NCBI GenBank assembly: GCA_041674705.1
Contig: JBAYVF010000018.1
Span: 1 to 35,239 of the forward strand
Length of the DNA: 35,239 nucleotides
From: Aquincolibacterium sp041674705
Lineage (GTDB): Bacteria > Omnitrophota > Omnitrophia > Omnitrophales > Aquincolibacteriaceae
Direction of reading: 5' to 3'
Under the pieces are notes generated by a model, which worked only from the letters and a program-made list of their open reading frames with translations, was not told where the DNA came from and did not search any database. Positions 31,092 through 35,239 of the stretch are shown here, one piece after another (the first letter of the stretch is position 1; every line of letters starts with the position of its first letter). The position numbers and the translations under genes are program-made.

Positions 31092-31370
31092 TCAATCGGA
31101 GGATCGGCTTAGCCTGGATAATAGTTTTAGATCTCCCTCAATGAGGGCTCTCTTTTTATTATGGGACCAGCCTTTGATCTGTTTTTCCCTTTGCGAGGCT
31201 TTAAATTTATCGGAAAACAGTTCTTTATGAACCAAGCGCATGGGTAGGCGTGAACGAGTATGCCGAGCACCCTTTCCTTCATTGTGATCAGACAATCGTT
31301 GTGTGAGGTTATCAGTGATGCCGACATAAAAGGAACGATCGGCACACCTTAAGATATAAAGGTACCACAT
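31092..31370 (-). CDS. GIY-YIG nuclease domain protein
   Basis: A 92-residue single-domain protein. MWYLYILRCADRSFYVGITD gives the GIY-YIG core (YLY...YVGIT), followed by RLSDHNEGKGARHTR (with the catalytic Arg) and the Glu-containing helix QREKQIKGWSHNKKRALI, as in stand-alone YhbQ/Slx1-type GIY-YIG proteins. ATG 31370 is the family start. The frame is open up to 31439, but that part is an interspersed palindrome (ALSLPKG) and not homologous. It lies in a cluster of hairpins beside the initiator tRNA. Such small nucleases are common near repeats; their substrate is unknown. Confidence 0.88.
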   Translation of the reverse strand: MWYLYILRCADRSFYVGITDNLTQRLSDHNEGKGARHTRSRLPMRLVHKELFSDKFKASQREKQIKGWSHNKKRALIEGDLKLLSRLSRSSD

Positions 31371-31385
31371 GGGATCACAGTATAA

Positions 31386-31406
31386 GCCCTTCGGCAAGCT
31401 CAGGGC
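31386..31406. repeat. Interspersed palindrome (LSLPKG type)
   Basis: GCCCTTCGGCAAGCTCAGGG has complementary ends (GCCCT/AGGGC). On the minus strand it reads LSLPKG, the mark of a repeat I recall from many genomes. It sits just upstream of the GIY-YIG start and could be misread as extra coding sequence. Confidence 0.55.
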
Positions 31407-31481
31407 CATTCGACGCATTGGCTTGCCATGAGCAAGCAAAAAGGCCGCTGTCGTAATGACAACGGCCTTTTGCGCGTCGAA

Positions 31482-31484
<3 letters not shown>
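31406..31484. repeat. Inverted repeat that includes the tRNA 3' end
   Basis: CCATTCGACGC (31406-31416) is the exact reverse complement of GCGTCGAATGG (31474-31484), whose last three bases are the encoded CCA end of the tRNA. The tRNA terminator lies between the arms. Confidence 0.6.
31436..31473 (-). terminator. Terminator of the initiator tRNA gene
   Basis: GCAAAAAGGCCG (31436-31447) pairs with CGGCCTTTTGC (31463-31473); on the minus strand the T run of the stem end follows. It begins about ten bases after the tRNA 3' end. Confidence 0.8.
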
Positions 31485-31551
<67 letters not shown>

Positions 31552-31558
<7 letters not shown>

Positions 31559-31613
31559 ACGGTAATTCTTAAACTTGTTCGCGGGACTATTTTGTTTGCC
31601 CCGCGACGGTAAT
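31552..31613. repeat. 15-bp direct repeat of the tRNA 5' end
   Basis: CCCCGCGACGGTAAT occurs at 31552-31566 and 31599-31613, 47 bp apart. The first copy contains the first seven bases of the tRNA (as complement). Upstream on the minus strand the second copy can pair with CGCGGG at 31580-31585. Confidence 0.7.
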
Positions 31614-31641
31614 CATAAAAAAGTTTAGCTCCAACGGCGGT

Positions 31642-31672
31642 ATTGTAGCAAAGGGTAAAGAAGAAATGTTAA
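31642..31672 (-). promoter_or_regulatory. Possible promoter of the tRNA gene
   Basis: On the minus strand TTAACA (31672-31667), 19 bases, TACAAT (31647-31642). The spacer is longer than usual. It would give a leader of about 75 bases before the mature tRNA. Confidence 0.35.
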
Positions 31673-31686
31673 AAATTTTTCCGGAG

Positions 31687-31699
31687 TCCCTTAGGGACC
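31687..31699 (-). terminator. Short hairpin at the end of the helical protein gene
   Basis: GTCCC and GGGAC pair around TTA; the stop codon lies in the loop. The minus strand then reads AAAAATTTTT, so it may be a weak terminator. Confidence 0.35.
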
Positions 31700-32710
31700 A
31701 AAAAGGGCCGCCCCCAGAGAAGGAGGCCCGATCTTTTCCAGCTTTTCCTTCGTTTTCTTATGGATTAAACTTTCGGGAGGCAGGGTTTCCAGAATGGCGC
31801 TTAATTTTTTAGCAACCCCTTCCAATTCTTTTTTGTGCTTTTTGTAAAGCAGGAGAAGTCCCTTCAGCTCCAGGGCCGCGCCGATCGCCACAAAAGTCTT
31901 TTCAATGTCCTCTTTCCCCGTCACCCGGTCCTTTTTTTGTTCCCAGAACACGAGTAGCTGCTTCTGGAGATCTTCCAGCACTTTGTAATTAAGTTCTTTT
32001 TCCTTGGCCGTGCTGATCTCGTCGATCAAATAGTCTCCGACCAGCCAAAGGATCTTCCCGACTTCCTCCTTGCTACCCGCATCTTTCGTCAAGTCTGACA
32101 TCAAACCGGAGAGGAATGTCGAATCGTGCGCGAGAACCCCGTATTCTTTTTCTTTTTTCTCAAGCTGCTCACCGACCCGCCCTTTTTTCAGATCCTCCGC
32201 GAACCGGCTGATGATCTCCTTCGGAATATCGTCGATCTTGAGCGTCTCCCCCTCCTTGACGATCTTTTCATCTTCTCCCACCAGACGATAAGTGGCAAAG
32301 CGCGGAATAACATGCGGGGCGCCTTTTTCTTTAAAATATTCCCGGATATGCTCTTCTCCCAGGGCATGCGTCTTGAGGTTCAGGAAACCGATCAAAAGCT
32401 CCAGCTCTTCGAGGGTCAGGCCCGGCTCGAGGTCGAGCGACCCGAGTTTTAAATTACGGATGCGCTCCGCGAGACTTGCGACCAAAGAGTTCTTGAGCTC
32501 GATCTTCTCGCCATTGATCAGGAACATACCTTCCACCTCAGACAGGATCAAGGATTGCTTCCCTTCCATCAAGGGACCGATCTCCGCAAAAACTTCCTTG
32601 GCCTTTTCCTTGAAGACGGGGTGCGTGGCGTTGTACAGACGGGCAACGGACAAAAGCTGCCCAAGATTTTTTGTCAGCGATATGTATTTTTTTAAAATAG
32701 CTTCATCCAT
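31691..32710 (-). CDS. Hypothetical helical protein, 339 aa
   Basis: The product starts MDEAILKKYISLTKNLGQLL and has GGAGGA upstream of ATG 32710; an in-frame start at 32764 has no such site. It is charged and helical throughout, with no signal or membrane segment. The N-terminal part (about 15-160: ARLYNATHPVFKEKAKEV, LSEVEGMFLINGEKIE, LEPGLTLEELELLIGFLNL) resembles the N-terminal module seen before HEAT-repeat or HD-type signalling domains in other bacteria, but no catalytic domain follows. The rest (about 180-339) is a set of helices. It is a single minus-strand gene; divergent from the aldolase pair. Function unknown; a regulatory or scaffold role is a guess. Confidence 0.7.
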   Translation of the reverse strand: MDEAILKKYISLTKNLGQLLSVARLYNATHPVFKEKAKEVFAEIGPLMEGKQSLILSEVEGMFLINGEKIELKNSLVASLAERIRNLKLGSLDLEPGLTLEELELLIGFLNLKTHALGEEHIREYFKEKGAPHVIPRFATYRLVGEDEKIVKEGETLKIDDIPKEIISRFAEDLKKGRVGEQLEKKEKEYGVLAHDSTFLSGLMSDLTKDAGSKEEVGKILWLVGDYLIDEISTAKEKELNYKVLEDLQKQLLVFWEQKKDRVTGKEDIEKTFVAIGAALELKGLLLLYKKHKKELEGVAKKLSAILETLPPESLIHKKTKEKLEKIGPPSLGAALFGP

Positions 32711-32813
32711 GATCGATCCTCCGCTTTCGCGAGAGAGTATACCACTCAAATCCTGCCGGTCCAAGAGCAGGGTGTTTCTCCGGAGAGGCCCTTTCCGGAA
32801 GAGGTGTTTTTAG

Positions 32814-32841
32814 TTGAGTTTTGGCCTGATTAGCCTAGAAT
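32814..32841 (+). promoter_or_regulatory. Sigma-70-type promoter of the aldolase pair
   Basis: TTGAGT (32814-32819), 16 bases, TAGAAT (32836-32841), about 58 bases before the start codon of the first aldolase gene. Confidence 0.55.
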
Positions 32842-32898
32842 CTTGGCCTTTCCAGGAGACGACAGTAAGTTTTCATCTCATTTTAAAAGGAGCCCAAG

Positions 32899-33852
32899 AT
32901 GTATAGAGAGCAGATCAAAGTATTGGATTGTACGATCCGTGACGGCGGCTTGATGAACAACCACGCTTTCGATGACCGGTTTGTCCGTGCCGTCTACAAA
33001 GCGGTTTCTGAGGCCGGCATCGACTATATGGAGATCGGCTACAAGAATTCCAGAAAACTTTTCCCGGGAGATAAATACGGCGCCTGGAAATTCTGCTCCG
33101 ATGAGGACATCCGGAAGATCACCGAAGGGATCCCCTCCAAGACCAAGATCTCGGTCATGGTGGACGTGGATCGCGTGGATCTTGAGGATATCAAGCCCAA
33201 GAAGGACAGCCCGGTCACGATGATCCGCACGGCCTGCTACATGAAAGACGTCGACAAGGCGATCTATCTAGCCAACCATTTCGCGGACAAGGGCTACGAG
33301 ACCGCCGTGAACATCATGGCCATTTCCAAAGTCCTGGAAGTGGACCTGAACGAAGGCCTGGCCCAACTTGAAAAGGAATGCAAATGCAACGTCGTGTACC
33401 TGGTCGACTCCAACGGCTCCCTCTATCAGGAGACCGTGGAATTCCTCATCAAGAAAGCCAAGAGCATTATCAAGACCAAAGAGATCGGCATCCACGCGCA
33501 CAACAACCAGCAACTGGCCTTCGGGAACACGATCGAGGCGATCATCCATAATGCCAATTACCTGGACAGCACCATCTTTGGCATGGGACGCGCGGCCGGC
33601 AACTGCCCGACCGAACTCCTGCTCGGGTTCCTCAAAAATCCTAAGTACGACATTCGTCCCGTCCTGGATGTAATCTCCAAAGAAATGATCCCGCTTAGCA
33701 AAAAAGTCGAGTGGGGCTATGTGATCCCCTACGCCATCACCGGAATCCTGGATGAGCATCCCAAGTCCGCGTTGGAACTTCGCGAAAGCGACAAAAAAGA
33801 TCATTTCCGTGAATTCTGGGATAGTTTCGCGGGAAGCGCTGAGATCGAATAA
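32899..33852 (+). CDS. DRE-TIM/HMGL-like aldolase
   Basis: The 317-residue protein is a TIM-barrel metal-dependent lyase of the HMGL-like family. The metal and catalytic motif LDCTIRDGG (9-17) is at the first strand; HAHNN (the HxH metal ligands) lies near 198-202, and GMGRAAGNCPTE (near 227-238) is the conserved loop. Members include 4-hydroxy-2-oxovalerate aldolase, homocitrate and isopropylmalate synthases. Its short length and lack of a regulatory domain fit the aldolase branch, which cleaves or forms 4-hydroxy-2-oxo acids. AAAGGAG precedes ATG 32899. It is followed after two bases by a KDPG-type aldolase gene. The true substrate cannot be read from sequence. Confidence 0.85.
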   Translation: MYREQIKVLDCTIRDGGLMNNHAFDDRFVRAVYKAVSEAGIDYMEIGYKNSRKLFPGDKYGAWKFCSDEDIRKITEGIPSKTKISVMVDVDRVDLEDIKPKKDSPVTMIRTACYMKDVDKAIYLANHFADKGYETAVNIMAISKVLEVDLNEGLAQLEKECKCNVVYLVDSNGSLYQETVEFLIKKAKSIIKTKEIGIHAHNNQQLAFGNTIEAIIHNANYLDSTIFGMGRAAGNCPTELLLGFLKNPKYDIRPVLDVISKEMIPLSKKVEWGYVIPYAITGILDEHPKSALELRESDKKDHFREFWDSFAGSAEIE

Positions 33853-33854
33853 GC

Positions 33855-34475
33855 GTGGATCTGAAAGCATTCCGTAAGAAACCTCTCCTGGGAATCCTGC
33901 GAGGCATCACATCTTCGGAATTGCAGCCTTTATTCGAAACGATCGTCGCCAGTGGCCTTCAAGCGGTCGAGATCACAATGAACACCAAGGGCGCGACCGG
34001 GCTTATTAAAAATGCCGTTATGCGCTATGGCAAGCAGCTCATGATCGGCGCCGGCACTGTCCTGACGCTGAAGGATCTGAAGGACGCGCTCCGGGCCGGA
34101 GCAACCTTCATCGTAAGTCCTGTCGTCGTCCCGCCCGTGATCCAATACTGCGCCAGGCATAAGATCCCCGTTTTCCCCGGAGCGCTGGTTCCCCAGGATA
34201 TCTATAAAGCCTGGCAAGCCGGAGCGACGATGGTCAAGGTCTTCCCGGCGAGCTGTTTCGGCCCCGATTATTTCAAAGAGATTAAAGGCCCGTTCCCCGA
34301 GGTTGAACTCCTGGCTTGCGGCGGAGTCACTCCTAAAAACCTGCCGACCTATTTTAGGAATGGCGCAAGCGCGGTCGCCGTGGGTTCCAGCGTGTTCCGA
34401 AAAGACTGGCTCGCCGCAAAAGAATTCCACCTCATCCGTAACAGAATTCAGGCCTATCTAAAAGCACTGCCTTAG
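33855..34475 (+). CDS. KDPG/KHG aldolase family protein
   Basis: A class I TIM-barrel aldolase of 206 residues, as in 2-keto-3-deoxy-6-phosphogluconate/4-hydroxy-2-oxoglutarate aldolase (Eda). The general-base Glu is in VEITMNT (near 38), GAGTVLT follows, and the Schiff-base Lys is in MVKVFPAS (near 127). The phosphate-binding loop reads ACGGVTP where PTGGV is usual. The start is GTG 33855, two bases after the stop of the DRE-TIM aldolase; no clear ribosome site lies before it, so it is probably translated by coupling. Class I and class II 2-oxo-acid aldolases placed together suggest one pathway for a keto-acid or keto-sugar acid. Confidence 0.9.
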   Translation: MDLKAFRKKPLLGILRGITSSELQPLFETIVASGLQAVEITMNTKGATGLIKNAVMRYGKQLMIGAGTVLTLKDLKDALRAGATFIVSPVVVPPVIQYCARHKIPVFPGALVPQDIYKAWQAGATMVKVFPASCFGPDYFKEIKGPFPEVELLACGGVTPKNLPTYFRNGASAVAVGSSVFRKDWLAAKEFHLIRNRIQAYLKALP

Positions 34476-34744
34476 CAACTCACCCTCCTCGAATTTAGGT
34501 TCTTGCTCCTTGAACCTAGGTCCCGCCGATTGTTTTTTCACGATGAAATAGCCTAAGGAGAACCCTCGTAGGATCGAATAGCGTTAAACGCAATTTCAAA
34601 GATCAAATAAGCTATATTTCGCTATAAATGCTAGTTTTTGCTATGCGGTATTTTTGTAAAGCCATTGTAAATGTTTTGATCGCGTGTTAGACATTGGGTA
34701 GGCGTAGAAATAATAAAAAAAATGGATGGGGGGCATGAAAAAAA
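34476..34744. other. Intergenic region, hairpin and AT-rich part
   Basis: TAGGTTC (34496-34502) and GAACCTA (34512-34518) form a seven-pair stem about 20 bases after the aldolase stop; a TTTTTT run comes 13 bases later, so this is probably the terminator. From about 34580 the sequence becomes A+T-rich with repeated GCTAT words and a GCGTTAAACGC palindrome. No gene is seen; a promoter for the next gene is expected here. Confidence 0.5.
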
Positions 34745-35239
34745 ATGAAAACAAAAAATTGGCAGAAAATACTCGCGGTTCTTATTTCCGTTAGTTTTGT
34801 TTTCCTACAGATCATTCCGGCCGGAATCGCAGAGAACGCCCCCGTGGCACAAACAGACGGGACGAGTGTGCCCGTTCCCGTCCAGACAGTGGCGGATGCT
34901 TCGTCTCAACCCGCCACGACGACACAGACCGTCATTCCCCCTAATTCCCTGATGCCGACCGGCGGAATATCGTTGGCCGCAACCACCACCCCTCCGATCC
35001 GCGTAACCACCAGTGCGGGACTTGTGAGCGCTCTGAACAATGCGACCGGCGGTGAAGTGATCGTGCTTGCGGGGGGGAATTACACTTCGATCAACTTCAG
35101 CAATAAGCAGTATTCAAGTTATGTCACGATCCGCTCCGAAGATCCGGCCAATCGCGCGATCTTTGACACCATCAATCTTACCAATGTCAGCTATATGCGT
35201 TTCCAGGATGTTGTCATCCATCACGACCGGCTGGCCACC
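34745..35239 (+). CDS. Secreted beta-helix protein, N-terminal part
   Basis: The frame is open from ATG 34745 for 165 codons to the right edge. The product has a signal peptide (MKTKNWQKILAVLISVSFVF...AGIA), a Thr/Pro/Val-rich linker (to about 85), then the start of a right-handed beta-helix: SALNNATGGEVIVLAGGNYT, SSYVTIRSEDPANRAIFD and INLTNVSYMRFQDVVI. This order is as in pectate-lyase-like and PL6 (chondroitinase B/alginate lyase) proteins, but the catalytic part lies outside the window. An upstream ATG at 34735 is in another frame and stops after 19 codons; GGGGGG is 11 bases before 34745. Confidence 0.75.
   Translation, partial: MKTKNWQKILAVLISVSFVFLQIIPAGIAENAPVAQTDGTSVPVPVQTVADASSQPATTTQTVIPPNSLMPTGGISLAATTTPPIRVTTSAGLVSALNNATGGEVIVLAGGNYTSINFSNKQYSSYVTIRSEDPANRAIFDTINLTNVSYMRFQDVVIHHDRLAT

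Overview
The window looks like chromosomal DNA of a Gram-negative bacterium from an uncultured lineage. Signs are secreted proteins with Sec signals, a FadL/OmpP1-type porin, a 2183-residue autotransporter ending in Phe, a lipoprotein, MurB, an ECF sigma/anti-sigma/Spy cassette and a TIGR04073-type exosortase-associated protein. The mix, the moderate GC content, the many palindromic spacers and the small uncharacterised proteins fit Candidatus Omnitrophota (OP3) best. That assignment is an inference from gene content, not a phylogenetic result.

Layout. 1-3.5 kb: the 5' part of a secreted protein with a JAMM-like metal motif (minus strand, runs off the left edge), a tiny ribbon-helix-helix protein with repeated TCTAACGGG boxes upstream, a 69-aa orphan, and a plus-strand OmpP1/FadL porin. 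3.5-7.8 kb: a minus-strand housekeeping run hrcA-grpE-dnaJ-ybgC-gpsA with overlapping stops and starts; no CIRCE element is visible before hrcA, but other repeats are. 8-9.7 kb: ECF sigma factor, zf-HC2 anti-sigma factor and Spy/LTxxQ periplasmic protein (minus strand), a compact envelope-stress unit. 9.9-12.7 kb: a 926-aa secreted alpha/alpha-toroid (glycoamylase-like) protein with two C-terminal beta-domains. 12.8-18.9 kb: a long minus-strand series: DUF1622 membrane protein, receiver-kinase, receiver-PAS protein, 54-aa coiled-coil protein, murB, an SDR/DUF2867 fusion, a small secreted protein and a small membrane protein. 19.1-21.1 kb: TIGR04073 protein with a good sigma-70 promoter, a 23-aa Lys-rich ORF, a VIT1/CCC1 transporter, a cold-shock protein and a candidate short RNA. 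21.2-28.7 kb: a lipoprotein alpha/beta hydrolase and the giant autotransporter. 29-30.8 kb: three very small proteins (two too short for routine calling), a flavin reductase and a CAT-like acyltransferase. 30.9-31.6 kb: a dense group of hairpins, a GIY-YIG nuclease, interspersed palindromes and the initiator tRNA. 31.7-35.2 kb: a helical orphan protein, a plus-strand pair of 2-oxo-acid aldolases, and the start of a secreted beta-helix protein running off the right edge.

How the parts fit: most non-housekeeping genes point at the cell surface (porin, autotransporter, Spy cassette, exosortase-linked protein, secreted carbohydrate-active-type proteins). The best leads for something undescribed are the JAMM-like secreted protein, the ~95-aa repeat family in the autotransporter passenger, the sensor-less receiver-kinase unit with its tiny neighbours, the hrcA control region without CIRCE, and the hairpin/GIY-YIG/tRNA cluster.
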